Part shown: in pieces, positions 27,942-38,444 of the stretch | How positions within the stretch are numbered: the stretch's first letter is position 1 | Layout of the letters: each line of letters opens with the position of its first letter | Assembly (NCBI GenBank): GCA_963732865.1 | Contig: CAVTBC010000002.1 | Coordinates: 1 to 64,000 of the forward strand | From: JADLGL01 sp963732865 | GTDB lineage: Bacteria; Pseudomonadota; Alphaproteobacteria; Rhizobiales; Kaistiaceae | DNA: 64,000 nucleotides | Direction of reading: 5' to 3' | Position numbers and translations under genes: made by a program | The notes under the pieces: generated by a model | Databases searched by the model: none | What the model saw: only the letters and a program-made list of their open reading frames with translations | Told to the model about the DNA's origin: nothing

Positions 27942-27945
<4 letters not shown>
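27490..27945 (-). CDS. Stand-alone response regulator receiver (CheY-like, Rcp1 type)
   Basis: 151 residues, a single receiver domain: EILLVEDNPADIRL (acidic pocket), VIFLDLNMPGMNG (phospho-Asp), PVVMLTSSE (Thr/Ser) and CYVSKPV (Lys). This form, with NPAD near the start, is typical of the small receivers paired with phytochrome-type kinases. Its ATG overlaps the kinase stop (ATGA), so the two are translationally coupled. It probably takes phosphate from the kinase and passes it on, or competes with the two receiver-GGDEF-EAL proteins downstream. Confidence 0.93.
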
Positions 27946-29972
<2,027 letters not shown>

Positions 29973-30115
29973 GACATAACCCTCACAGGTTGTCATAGAA
30001 CGCAACCGTTAGACGAAGGTTAAGTGGATACGTGAATCTGGGTTGTTTTCATGTAGCCGCCGAATTGACCGATCGACAGCGTTGCCAACCACAAATTGCG
30101 GGGAGCGCGCCGCCG

Positions 30116-30937
30116 TCAGCCCTTTGTGGCGCGCAGCGAAAAGGCGAGAGGAACCCGTGGTTGTCCCTCGGCCTGGACGAACATCGCGCCCTCCCGTCGC
30201 ATCGACGCAAAGGCCTGCCACGGAATCATCTCGTGCTCGTGGAAATATTCGACGCGCAGACCGGCGTCGCCCAGGGCGCCGAGGATGTCGGAGACCGGAT
30301 GGTTCCAACCATAGGTGAGTACGTTCTCGATCGTTCGGCCGTCGCCGGCATAGGATTGCGACAGCGTTTCGGCGATCGGTGTGTCGGCCGGAGTGCGCCA
30401 GTCATAGGTGACTTCGAGGCGGCCAGCGCGCTCCTCCAACTGATAGAGGGTCGGGTGGCCGTCGGCCATGTAGAGGAAGCCGCCTTCTTTCAGGCAGGCG
30501 GCGACCGCCTTCGCCCATCGGCCAATATCCGGCAGCCAGCCGATCGTGCCCCAACTGGTGTAGACGGCGTCGAAGGCATCGCCGACCAGCGTCGGTGCGT
30601 CATAGACATTTCCCTCGACGAAGCTGGTCGACACGCCGAGCTCGGCGGCGAGAGCGCGGGCGGCGATGACGGCGGCCTGCGCGAAGTCGACGCCGGTGAC
30701 GGTCGCCCCGCGCCGGGCAAGGCAGATGGTGTCGACGCCGAAATGGCATTGCAGATGAAGGACGCGCTTGCCGGCAATGCTGCCGAGTTCGCGGCTTTCG
30801 ATCGGCCCGAGCACGTCGGCGCCGTCGCGCAGCTCCGCCAGGCGGTAGATGCCGCGCTGGTCGTTCAGATGGATACCGACGCGCTCGTTCCAATTGGCGC
30901 GGTTGGTGGCGAAGAAGGCCTCGATCTCGTTGGTCAT
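30116..30937 (-). CDS. Class I SAM-dependent methyltransferase
   Basis: 273 residues. Motif I appears as VLHLQCHFGVDTICLA, followed by GATVTGVDFA (ribose-binding acid), a FVEGNVYDAP segment and the FDAVYTSWGTIGWLPD post-I block. This is the Methyltransf_25/11 type fold used for small molecules. The substrate cannot be read from the sequence. It is a single gene between two signalling operons, with no sign of co-transcription with either. Confidence 0.85.
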   Translation of the reverse strand: MTNEIEAFFATNRANWNERVGIHLNDQRGIYRLAELRDGADVLGPIESRELGSIAGKRVLHLQCHFGVDTICLARRGATVTGVDFAQAAVIAARALAAELGVSTSFVEGNVYDAPTLVGDAFDAVYTSWGTIGWLPDIGRWAKAVAACLKEGGFLYMADGHPTLYQLEERAGRLEVTYDWRTPADTPIAETLSQSYAGDGRTIENVLTYGWNHPVSDILGALGDAGLRVEYFHEHEMIPWQAFASMRREGAMFVQAEGQPRVPLAFSLRATKG

Positions 30938-30976
30938 TGCTCGCTCGAATTTGGCCGCATGGCCATTGTTGGTCCG

Positions 30977-32374
30977 CTAGCTCGATCCATCGCCGGGCTC
31001 CAGTGTCGCCCGGACGGCATCGTCAGAGGCTAGCGGGAGGAGCAGCCGCACCGAAAGGCCGCCCTTCGGAGAGGCTTCAAAGGCGATCGTGCCGTGATTG
31101 AGACCAACGATCTCCTTGGCGATGGCAAGGCCGAGTCCGCTACCCGTCTTGGTCTCGTCGAACCGCCGGCCGCGTTCGGCAAGAGCTTCGCGCTTGTCGT
31201 CGGGCAGGCCGGCGCCGTCGTCATCAATGTCGATCGATGCGCTAGCGCCGTCGCGCCGCACGCGAATGGCGACTTTGGTACGCGCCCATTTCGCGGCGTT
31301 TTCGAGGATGACGCCGAGCAACTCAATCAGATCCTGGGTATCGAGATCGACGCGCAAATCGGCGGCCATGTCGACGTCCCAGATAAGCTCCTCGCCGGAG
31401 CGCGTGCGTCTCAGAACGCCAATTATCCGTTCGAATGTCTCCCTGAGCGAAGCGGTGTAGCGTTCCTTCCTGGTGCGCAGGCGCAAGCGAGACAGGCGCA
31501 ATTGGTAATCGATCCTGTCCGCCATATCGGCCGACAGTTCCTCAATCAGATCCGCCGTCTCGTCGTCGCCCTTTTCCCTCAGCTGGTTTGACGTCGTCGC
31601 CAGCACGGCAAGAGGCGTCTTCAAACCATGGGCAAGGTCGGCGGCGCGGGCGCGGGCAAATTCGATCGACGCCTGCTGGGACTTCAGCAAATCATTGACC
31701 TCCACGACCAGGGGGCGGACTTCCGCCGGATAATCGTCGCCGAGCCGGCTTGCCGCCCCGCCGCGGATGCGCTCGATGCCGGCCCGGATAGCGCCGAGCG
31801 GGCGGAGGCCGAGACGCACCTGCAGCCAGGCGGCGCCGGCAAGCACGACACCGAGAATGCCCAGAGCGATCGCGAGATCGGCGCCGAACTGATAGATCGA
31901 GGCCGACAGCGCGGCGCGGTCTTCGGCCACGATCACGAGATAGGGCTGGACCGTGTCGCCGGTGCGGTAGCGGATCAGCCGCGCCACGGCCGACAGGGTC
32001 TGCCCCGACGGGCCGTCGATAACCTGATAATGCGCCTCGCCGTCCTCCGGCTGCGGCACCGCCAACTGATAGTCCCACAGCGAACGCGAACGGATGATCT
32101 CCGTCGCATCGAGATCGGTCACCTGCCAATAGAGGCCGCCGAAGGGCGTCGTGTAGCGCGGGTCCTGCAATGGCTGGTCAAGCGAGGCGGCCAAGTCGGC
32201 CGGGTCGATGGCGGCAATCAGGCGGGTCATGTTGGCCGTCAGATCTGCCCTGACCCGTTGCTCGATATTGACGGCATAGAGATAGGCGATGGCAAAGCCG
32301 GCGATGACCAGAGCCAGTCCGATCCAGATGACCGCCCCGAGGAAGAGGCGGAGGCGGAGCGATCGGTATCTCAG
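30977..32374 (-). CDS. Sensor histidine kinase (PhoQ/EnvZ-like) with a probable CTG start
   Basis: The first ATG of this frame is at 32230, but the open frame continues upstream through a membrane segment (LFLGAVIWIGLALVIAGFAIAYLY) that such kinases need. No ATG, GTG or TTG exists between the regulator gene and 32230; the only near-cognate codon in a sensible place is the CTG at 32374, overlapping the regulator's TGA (CTGA). From there it is 465 residues: membrane segment, periplasmic sensor, second membrane segment (about 180-200), HAMP, HisKA (HGLKTPLAVL), and an ATPase with NAAKWAR, DDGAGLP and GSGLGLAI. Partner of the upstream regulator. Confidence 0.85.
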   Translation of the reverse strand: MRYRSLRLRLFLGAVIWIGLALVIAGFAIAYLYAVNIEQRVRADLTANMTRLIAAIDPADLAASLDQPLQDPRYTTPFGGLYWQVTDLDATEIIRSRSLWDYQLAVPQPEDGEAHYQVIDGPSGQTLSAVARLIRYRTGDTVQPYLVIVAEDRAALSASIYQFGADLAIALGILGVVLAGAAWLQVRLGLRPLGAIRAGIERIRGGAASRLGDDYPAEVRPLVVEVNDLLKSQQASIEFARARAADLAHGLKTPLAVLATTSNQLREKGDDETADLIEELSADMADRIDYQLRLSRLRLRTRKERYTASLRETFERIIGVLRRTRSGEELIWDVDMAADLRVDLDTQDLIELLGVILENAAKWARTKVAIRVRRDGASASIDIDDDGAGLPDDKREALAERGRRFDETKTGSGLGLAIAKEIVGLNHGTIAFEASPKGGLSVRLLLPLASDDAVRATLEPGDGSS

Positions 32375-33036
32375 GGCTGGATCTCGCCGATGCAGTAGCC
32401 GAAGCCGCGACGCGTGCGGATGACATCTTTGCCGAGCTTCTTGCGCAGGCGGCCGATCAGCACCTCGACGGAGTTCGAGTCCCGCTCGAAATCCTGCGCG
32501 TAGAGATGCTCGGTAATCTCCAATTGCGAGATGACCTTGCCGCGGTGGAGCAACAGATATTGCAGCAGCCGATATTCGAGCGGCGTGACGTTTACCGCCT
32601 CGCCATGGAGGGTCACCAGCATTGTCTGCAGGTCGAGCGACAGGCCGTCCGACTCGAGCCGCGATGTGGCATGCCCCGTCGAACGGCGGACGATGGCGCG
32701 GATGCGGGCGATAACCTCCTCGACCCGAAAGGGCTTTGGCACATAGTCGTCGGCGCCGGCCTCGATGCCTTCGACGCGCTCGTCCCAGTTGCCGCGAGCG
32801 GTGAGAATGAGAACGGGTGAGGCGCGACCCGACTTGCGCCAGCGCTTGAGCGCAGTCAGGCCGTCAAGCGTCGGCAGGCCGAGATCGAGAATGATCGCGT
32901 CAAAATCCTCGGTGTCGCCGCGGAACCAGGCCTCCTCCCCGTCGCCGACCGTTTCGACGATAAACCCGGCTCGGCTCAGCGCAGTCTCGAGGGACTGCGC
33001 GATCCGCCGGTCATCCTCCGCTACCAGCACCCGCAT
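32371..33036 (-). CDS. OmpR-family response regulator
   Basis: 221 residues from the ATG at 33036 (AGGGGGT upstream); the longer frame is not needed. The receiver domain has the AEDD pocket, AIILDLGLPTLDG phospho-Asp, ILTARG and VPKPF; the winged helix shows LTPLEYRLLQYLL and the recognition-helix region SNSVEVLIGRLRKKL ending RGFGYCIGE. It matches PhoP-type regulators. It overlaps the PepSY gene upstream by 26 bases and the kinase gene downstream, so all three are one operon. Confidence 0.95.
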   Translation of the reverse strand: MRVLVAEDDRRIAQSLETALSRAGFIVETVGDGEEAWFRGDTEDFDAIILDLGLPTLDGLTALKRWRKSGRASPVLILTARGNWDERVEGIEAGADDYVPKPFRVEEVIARIRAIVRRSTGHATSRLESDGLSLDLQTMLVTLHGEAVNVTPLEYRLLQYLLLHRGKVISQLEITEHLYAQDFERDSNSVEVLIGRLRKKLGKDVIRTRRGFGYCIGEIQP

Positions 33037-33568
33037 TGGCCACCCCCTGCTGCACCGGATCACCGGTCACGGCGTAGAAATACAAATTGGAAACAACACC
33101 GTCACCGGCGAGCGTCTTGATATGATAGACGAGCGTTTCGCCAACCAGCAGCAGTTGCACGTCGATCACCCGGTCCTCGGTGTAACGGGCGACGATCGCA
33201 ATCAGGTCGTTGAGCGGGATAGCGCGCTGCTGCTCAACAGCCGCAACCGCATCGGTATGGCCAACCACGCCGGTGCCGCCGACCGTGCCGTCAATGCCGA
33301 TCGTGGCTGTGCCGTCCGTGCCGGTGACCGCCCCGACGGCGCCGCCAGCGATGTCTCCAAGCGTGCCCACCGTGTCGCCGGCCGCTCCACCGATGTCGCC
33401 CAGCAAGCCGCTGCCGCCGCCACCGCCAGCGCCGCTGCCGCCGCCGCCACTGCCGCCGACGATCGGAAGCGGAAGCGGAAGCTGCGCGTTGGCGGGCGCC
33501 GCCATTGCGACGGCCGCCGCCAACGCCGGCAGAAGGATTGCGACGGACGCGCGCACAAATCTCCTCAT
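33011..33568 (-). CDS. Secreted Gly-rich protein with PepSY-like C-terminus
   Basis: 185 residues from the ATG at 33568, which begins the signal peptide (MRRFVRASVAILLPALAAAV, cleaved near ANAQ); the earlier ATG adds 14 unneeded residues. The middle third is Gly/Ser/Val-rich low complexity. The last ~60 residues resemble PepSY repeats: AIVARYTEDRVIDVQLLLVG, then TLVYHIKTL and an aromatic strand ending in VTGDP. PepSY proteins next to PhoPQ-type systems are thought to modulate peptidases or sensors in the periplasm. Its 3' end overlaps the regulator gene. Confidence 0.75.
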   Translation of the reverse strand: MRRFVRASVAILLPALAAAVAMAAPANAQLPLPLPIVGGSGGGGSGAGGGGGSGLLGDIGGAAGDTVGTLGDIAGGAVGAVTGTDGTATIGIDGTVGGTGVVGHTDAVAAVEQQRAIPLNDLIAIVARYTEDRVIDVQLLLVGETLVYHIKTLAGDGVVSNLYFYAVTGDPVQQGVANAGAGSGG

Positions 33569-33685
33569 GCTCAACGCTCTAAGCCCTGCAAGCTGAAGAA
33601 ACGCTGACATCGCCCGTCAGGGGTCGGTCAGCGGCGAGGTCCTACGTTCGGCGCCATCCTGGCATCAAACGAAGGAATACATAAA

Positions 33686-34255
33686 ATGAGCCTCAAATCA
33701 TTCGCTCCGATCGCCGCTATCGCTTCCGTTCTGGCTTTCACCGGCCCCGCTTTCGCCCTCGACCTCGGCGTCGGCGTCAATGTCGGCGTCGGCGCTACCG
33801 CTGGCGGCTCAGGCGATGCGGGAGGCGCCGAAGCAGACACCGGCCTCACGCTCAATGTCGGCGCCGGCGGTGAAGCCAGCGGCACGGCCGCCGCGACAGC
33901 CAATGCGACGGGCGAGACGGCCGCGGATTTGTTCGCGAATATGGATGCCGACAGCCGGGTGCAGACCGTCATCGGCCTCATCGCCGACAGCCATTGGCAG
34001 GCCAATTCGCAGATCGCCTTTGACGGCACGACCACCGCAGACACCTTCGATGTCGGTGCCTGGCTGACGGCCAATACCGACGCGCAGTTCGCGACAGCAA
34101 TGAGCGAAAATGCTTCGGCGATCGCGGCGCTGCAGGCGGCCATCGCCGCCAATACCGAGCTGTCATCGTGGCTCGCCGCCAACAATATCGACGTCAGCAC
34201 CGTCGTCGCCCTGGGTGTGGCGGCCGACGGCGAACTGGCGGTCTTCACCTACTGA
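33686..34255 (+). CDS. Secreted Ala/Gly-rich protein of unknown function
   Basis: 189 residues with a signal peptide (MSLKSFAPIAAIASVLAF, cleaved near AFA). The mature start is rich in Gly and Val with alternating LDLGVGVNVGVGA-type pattern, suggestive of beta structure, followed by a helical Ala-rich half containing ADLFANMDADSRVQTVIGLI and ELSSWLAANNIDVSTVVAL. No known family recognised. It is divergent from the PepSY/two-component operon across 117 bases, so regulation by that OmpR-type protein is plausible but inferred. Confidence 0.75.
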   Translation: MSLKSFAPIAAIASVLAFTGPAFALDLGVGVNVGVGATAGGSGDAGGAEADTGLTLNVGAGGEASGTAAATANATGETAADLFANMDADSRVQTVIGLIADSHWQANSQIAFDGTTTADTFDVGAWLTANTDAQFATAMSENASAIAALQAAIAANTELSSWLAANNIDVSTVVALGVAADGELAVFTY

Positions 34256-34486
34256 GGCGATCCCCCTCCCGCCTCAGAGCTCCAAGCCGCATTTCGGTCA
34301 TCAAGGCTGCGGCGGGCTTGGGCCCAGGCAGCGAGGACGGGCCTTCGGGTCTCGCCCTCGCTGTCACAGTTCTCCGGCAGCCTTTGTCGCATCGACATTG
34401 TGCCGATCCTCTCGCCGCACTAACTCTAGGCCAACATGATCCACCGGCGCCCCCTGCGGGCGCCTAGCCATTTCATGGAGGCTTCC

Positions 34487-35392
34487 ATGTCTCTTCGTCC
34501 CGTCAAACGCATTGTCGACGCCAAGCCGACGCTGGAAGGCGCCGGGGTCAAGCTCCACCGCGCCTTCGGCTTCGGCGACACCGAGGCGTTCGATCCGTTC
34601 CTGCTCTTCGACGATTTCCGCAACGACCGGCCGGAGGACTTCCTCGCCGGCTTCCCGTGGCATCCGCATCGCGGCATCGAGACGATCACCTATGTGCTCG
34701 CCGGCTCGGTGGCGCATGGCGACAGCCTCGGCAATCGCGGCACGCTCAGCGCCGGCGACGTCCAATGGATGACCGCCGGCAGCGGCATCATGCATCAGGA
34801 AATGCCGGCCGGCGACGCGCAGGGTCACATGCACGGCTTCCAGCTGTGGGCCAACCTTCCCTCGCGGCTCAAGATGACGAGCCCGCGCTATCAGGACATT
34901 CCCGGCGACGAAGTGCCCGAAATCATCGATGATGACGGCACAGTCGTCCGCGTCATCGTCGGCGACTTCTGGGGCAAGACGGGGCCGGTCGATGGCGTCG
35001 CCGCGAGCCCGCGCTATCTCGACATCTCGGTACCGCCGGGCAAGAAGAAGATATTGCCGGTGGAAACAACGCGGCATGCCTTCGCCTATGTCTTTGCCGG
35101 CTCAGGTTCGTTCCGCGGCGCCTCCGAACCGCTCGGCGTGCTCACCGAACGCGGCACCGATGACGGCCAGGAAGTTCTCGTGCGAGAGACGGCCGGCAAC
35201 CGTTCGCTGGTGCTTTTCGATTCCGGCGACGAGATCGTCGTCCAGGCCGGCGACGAGGGCATCCGCTTTCTGCTGATCTCGGGCGAGCCGATCAAGGAGC
35301 CGGTCGCCTGGTACGGCCCGATCGTGATGAACACAAAAGACGAGCTGCAGCAGGCGATCAACGATCTGCGCGGCGGCAGCTTCATTAAATAG
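34487..35392 (+). CDS. Pirin family protein
   Basis: 301 residues. The start at 34487 is preceded by GGAGG (34476-34480); the frame runs 17 codons further up without support. Bicupin fold: the N-terminal cupin has the metal ligands in PWHPHRGIETITYVLAG and MTAGSGIMHQEMP (His, His, His, Glu), and the C-terminal cupin has the YVFAGSGSF strand. Pirins are iron-binding proteins, some with quercetinase activity; the role here is unknown. Stands alone. Confidence 0.93.
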   Translation: MSLRPVKRIVDAKPTLEGAGVKLHRAFGFGDTEAFDPFLLFDDFRNDRPEDFLAGFPWHPHRGIETITYVLAGSVAHGDSLGNRGTLSAGDVQWMTAGSGIMHQEMPAGDAQGHMHGFQLWANLPSRLKMTSPRYQDIPGDEVPEIIDDDGTVVRVIVGDFWGKTGPVDGVAASPRYLDISVPPGKKKILPVETTRHAFAYVFAGSGSFRGASEPLGVLTERGTDDGQEVLVRETAGNRSLVLFDSGDEIVVQAGDEGIRFLLISGEPIKEPVAWYGPIVMNTKDELQQAINDLRGGSFIK

Positions 35393-35531
35393 AGGTGTGG
35401 GCCGCCGGGCCCGCAACCCTTTCGTCGAGGCGCACCTTGGCCTATAGGGAGGGCCGGTTTGCGACCGGTTCTCCCGGCCAAGCTGTGGCCCTGCGGCGGA
35501 AACGCCCGGCGCGAGGGTTCAAGGAGGACCG

Positions 35532-36422
35532 ATGGCAGCCATCGAGCTGACGGGCGTCACCAAGAGCTATGGCCGCGCCAGAGGTGTCGTTGACGTCAAC
35601 CTCTCCGTCGGCGAGGGCGAAGTGTTCGGCTATCTCGGCCCGAACGGCGCCGGCAAGACGACGACGATCCGCCTGCTCCTCGATCTTATTCGGCCCACAA
35701 GCGGCACGGTGCGCGTGCTCGGTCACTCACCGATGGAGCCGAACCTGCGGCACCAGATCGGCTATCTCGCCGGCGAGCTCGATCTCTATGAGAAACTGAC
35801 CGGCACCGAACTTATCACCTATTTCGATCATTTGCGCGGCAATGGCGCGCTTCCCTTTGCGCACCTGCTTGCCGAGCGCCTGAAGCTTGATCTCAGCCGC
35901 CCGATCGGAAAACTTTCCAAGGGCAACAAGCAGAAGGTCGGCGTTGTCCAGGCGCTGATGCACAAGCCGAAACTCCTCGTTCTCGACGAGCCGACGTCGG
36001 GCCTTGATCCGCTCGTGCAGGAGGAATTCTATGCCATGCTCACCGAGCACTGCGCCGGCGGCGGCACGGTGTTCCTGTCCTCGCATGTGCTGAGTGAAGT
36101 CGAGCGCATTGCCCATCGGGTAAGCATCATCCGCGAGGGCCGCATCGTCGAACTGGCGACGCTGGCCGAACTGCGCGCGAAGGCGGTGCGAAGTTTTGAG
36201 GTGACGTTCGACGAGGACGTGGCATCGACCGATTTCACGTCCGTGCCGGGCCTCTCCAATATCGCGATCAACGGCCGAACGCTCACCTGCCAGGTGACCG
36301 GTTCGGTGGACGCGTTCGTCAAGGCGGTCGCCCGGCACAAGGTGGCAAGCTTCGCGAGCCAGGGCGACGACCTCGAGGCGCTTTTCCTCGCCTATTACCG
36401 GGGAGACGCCGATGCTGCGTAG
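35532..36422 (+). CDS. ABC transporter ATP-binding protein
   Basis: 296 residues. Walker A GPNGAGKTTT, signature LSKGNKQKVGVVQAL, Walker B LLVLDEPTSGLDP and H-loop LSSHVLSE are all present. The ~75-residue C-terminal extension is typical of ABC-2 exporters of the bacitracin/antibiotic-resistance type (CcmA/YhaQ-like). It overlaps its membrane partner by 11 bases, so the pair forms one exporter. The substrate is unknown. GGAGG precedes the ATG. Confidence 0.94.
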   Translation: MAAIELTGVTKSYGRARGVVDVNLSVGEGEVFGYLGPNGAGKTTTIRLLLDLIRPTSGTVRVLGHSPMEPNLRHQIGYLAGELDLYEKLTGTELITYFDHLRGNGALPFAHLLAERLKLDLSRPIGKLSKGNKQKVGVVQALMHKPKLLVLDEPTSGLDPLVQEEFYAMLTEHCAGGGTVFLSSHVLSEVERIAHRVSIIREGRIVELATLAELRAKAVRSFEVTFDEDVASTDFTSVPGLSNIAINGRTLTCQVTGSVDAFVKAVARHKVASFASQGDDLEALFLAYYRGDADAA

Positions 36423-37218
36423 CATCGCTCTCAAGACCATCCGCGACCGTTTGCGTTCGCTGATCTGGTGGATCGTCGCCATCGTCGTCTATTCGATGTT
36501 CGTGGCTGCGTTCTGGCCGGTGCTGGCGGACCAGCAGGAGCAATTCACGACGCTGCTGCAGGCCTATCCCGAGGGCCTCCTCAACATTTTCGGCGTCGGC
36601 AGCATCGAAGAGATGTTTACCCCGGCGGGCTTCCTCAGCACCGAGGCGTTCGGCTGGCTGGTGCCGCTTTTGTTCTCGATTTACGCGACGACGATGGGAA
36701 CGCAGCTGATTGCCGGCGAAGAGGAAGCCAACACGCTCGACCTCCTGCTGTCGAACCCGATCTCACGCACGCGCGTCGCGATCGAGAAATGGATCGGCAT
36801 GCTGGTGGTGACTGCGATCCTGACGGTGGCGCTGTTTGCTTCAATCGTCGCCGCCGGGGCGATCTTCAACCTCGGCATCCCGACATCGCACTACGCGGCG
36901 GCCTGTTTCCAGGCGATGCTGCTCGGCCTCGTCTTCGGCTCGATCGCCTTCGCGATTGGTGCGCTCGGCGGCAAGCGCGGACTGATCCTGGGAGCGGTGG
37001 CTGCCTTCGCGGTGGCCTCGTTCCTCATCAACTCGTTGCGTGACCTTGCCGACTGGCTGGCGAAGGTGAGCTACGCCTCGCCCTTCTACTATTACGATTC
37101 CAACAAACCGCTGATCAATGGCGTCGACTGGATCAATGTGGCGGTGCTGGCGGCCATTGCGTTGGTGGCGACCGGTGTGGCGCTGTTCGCGTTTCCGCGC
37201 CGCGATATCGGTACCTGA
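36412..37218 (+). CDS. ABC-2 type permease
   Basis: 268 residues with about six membrane segments (LIWWIVAIVVYSMFVAAFW, WLVPLLFSIYATTMGT, LVVTAILTVALFASIVAAGAI, AMLLGLVFGSIAFAIGALGG, GLILGAVAAFAVASFLI, INVAVLAAIALVATGVALFAF). The cytoplasmic loop EEEANTLDLLLSNPISR is the hallmark coupling segment of this permease family. Partner of the preceding ATPase. Confidence 0.92.
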   Translation: MLRSIALKTIRDRLRSLIWWIVAIVVYSMFVAAFWPVLADQQEQFTTLLQAYPEGLLNIFGVGSIEEMFTPAGFLSTEAFGWLVPLLFSIYATTMGTQLIAGEEEANTLDLLLSNPISRTRVAIEKWIGMLVVTAILTVALFASIVAAGAIFNLGIPTSHYAAACFQAMLLGLVFGSIAFAIGALGGKRGLILGAVAAFAVASFLINSLRDLADWLAKVSYASPFYYYDSNKPLINGVDWINVAVLAAIALVATGVALFAFPRRDIGT

Positions 37219-37233
37219 GGGGGTGGAGCGACC

Positions 37234-38022
37234 ATGATCCGCGTCGGCATCGGCGGCTGGACTTATGCGCCTTGGCGCGAGACCTTCTATCCGGCCGGAC
37301 TGGCGCACGCGAAGGAACTTGCCTTCGCCTCCAGCAAGCTGACCGCCATCGAAATCAACGGGACCTTCTACCGGACGCAGTCGGCCACGAGCTACGCCAA
37401 ATGGCACGACGAGACGCCCGATGATTTCATGTTCAGCATCAAGGGACACCGCAGCATCGTCAACCGCTCGAAGCTTGGCGAAGGCAAGGACGCGATCGAC
37501 TGGTTCTTCGCCAGCGGCCTCATGGAACTCGGGCCGAAGCTCGGTCCGATCCTGTGGCAGATGGCGCCGTTCAAGCGCTTTGACGCGGACGACATCGCGG
37601 CGTTCTTCGCGCTTCTGCCGCGGGAAATCGAAGGCCGGAAGATCCTGCACGCCTTCGAGGCGCGGCATCAGAGTTTCCAGGATGAGAAATTCGTAACGCT
37701 GGCCCGCGAGGCGGGAGTCGCCATCGTCAAGGCGGACTCGGTGAAATACCCGACCATCGACGATCTGGCCGGCGGTTTCGTATACGCCCGGCTGCAAAAC
37801 GCCTCGGCGGAGGAAACGACGGGCTATTCCGACGCCGAACTCGACCAATGGGCGAGGATCTGCCGCAATTGGGAGGCCGGCTTGCCGATCCCGGCGGCGC
37901 CGCTCCTCGCGGCGGCCGAGCCGCCGCGCGAACATCCGGTGTTCGCCTTCATGATCAATGGCGCCAAGGAACGGGCGCCGGCGGCGGCCATGGCGCTGAT
38001 CGACCGCCTTACGCCCGCCTGA
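37234..38022 (+). CDS. DUF72 (YecE-like) protein
   Basis: 262 residues beginning IRVGIGGWTYAPWRETFYPAGL, then AIEINGTFYRTQSATSYAKWHDETPDDFMFSIKGHRSI, LGPILWQMAPFKRFD and FVYARLQNA, the conserved blocks of the DUF72 TIM-barrel family. Biochemical role unknown. It starts 15 bases after the permease stop, so it may share the transcript. GGGTGGAG precedes the ATG. Confidence 0.93.
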   Translation: MIRVGIGGWTYAPWRETFYPAGLAHAKELAFASSKLTAIEINGTFYRTQSATSYAKWHDETPDDFMFSIKGHRSIVNRSKLGEGKDAIDWFFASGLMELGPKLGPILWQMAPFKRFDADDIAAFFALLPREIEGRKILHAFEARHQSFQDEKFVTLAREAGVAIVKADSVKYPTIDDLAGGFVYARLQNASAEETTGYSDAELDQWARICRNWEAGLPIPAAPLLAAAEPPREHPVFAFMINGAKERAPAAAMALIDRLTPA

Positions 38023-38073
38023 TTCCGCGCGCCCGGTCATGATCGGTTTACGGCTTGCCCGGATAATCAGTCG

Positions 38074-38373
38074 ATGGAAGCTGACGACAAGCTCATAGCA
38101 CCGGACCGGCGGCACGAACGCCGCCAGCGCGTCCTGAAGGGCGCGCTTGTCGTTTTCGGTCAGCGTACGCGCGTCTTCGATTGTCTTGTGCGCAACCTGT
38201 CCAGCGAGGGCGCCAAGCTCGCGCTTGATTCCACGGCGAACGTTCCGGAAGAGTTCGAGCTGCTGATCCAGGCCGAGCACCGCATTGCCCCGGTCCGCAC
38301 GATCTGGCGCACGAGCCGGGAAGTGGGAATCATCTTCGACGGGCCGTGGCGGCCTTACAGCCACAACGGCTGA
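38074..38373 (+). CDS. Single-domain PilZ protein
   Basis: 99 residues. The PilZ signature is present as RRHERRQR followed about 30 residues later by RNLSSEGAKL (the NxSxxG motif), with the final strand VGIIFDGPW. Such small proteins bind cyclic di-GMP; this one is not next to the c-di-GMP locus 10 kb to the left but may respond to its product. No partner domain. Confidence 0.87.
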   Translation: MEADDKLIAPDRRHERRQRVLKGALVVFGQRTRVFDCLVRNLSSEGAKLALDSTANVPEEFELLIQAEHRIAPVRTIWRTSREVGIIFDGPWRPYSHNG

Positions 38374-38444
38374 CCGCCCGTCGGGAGGTAGACTCCGTGC
38401 GCCCCCGCCAGTAGTTTCAGGCGGGGCGGATAACGGACGGTACC

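Noticed and set aside
35398..35420. GC-rich hairpin after the pirin gene as a terminator
   Set aside because: The five-base stem GGGCC/GGCCC is not followed by a T run, so a Rho-independent terminator cannot be supported.
36841..38364. A 507-codon minus-strand frame
   Set aside because: Lies entirely antisense to the ABC permease, DUF72 and PilZ genes, which have strong family motifs.
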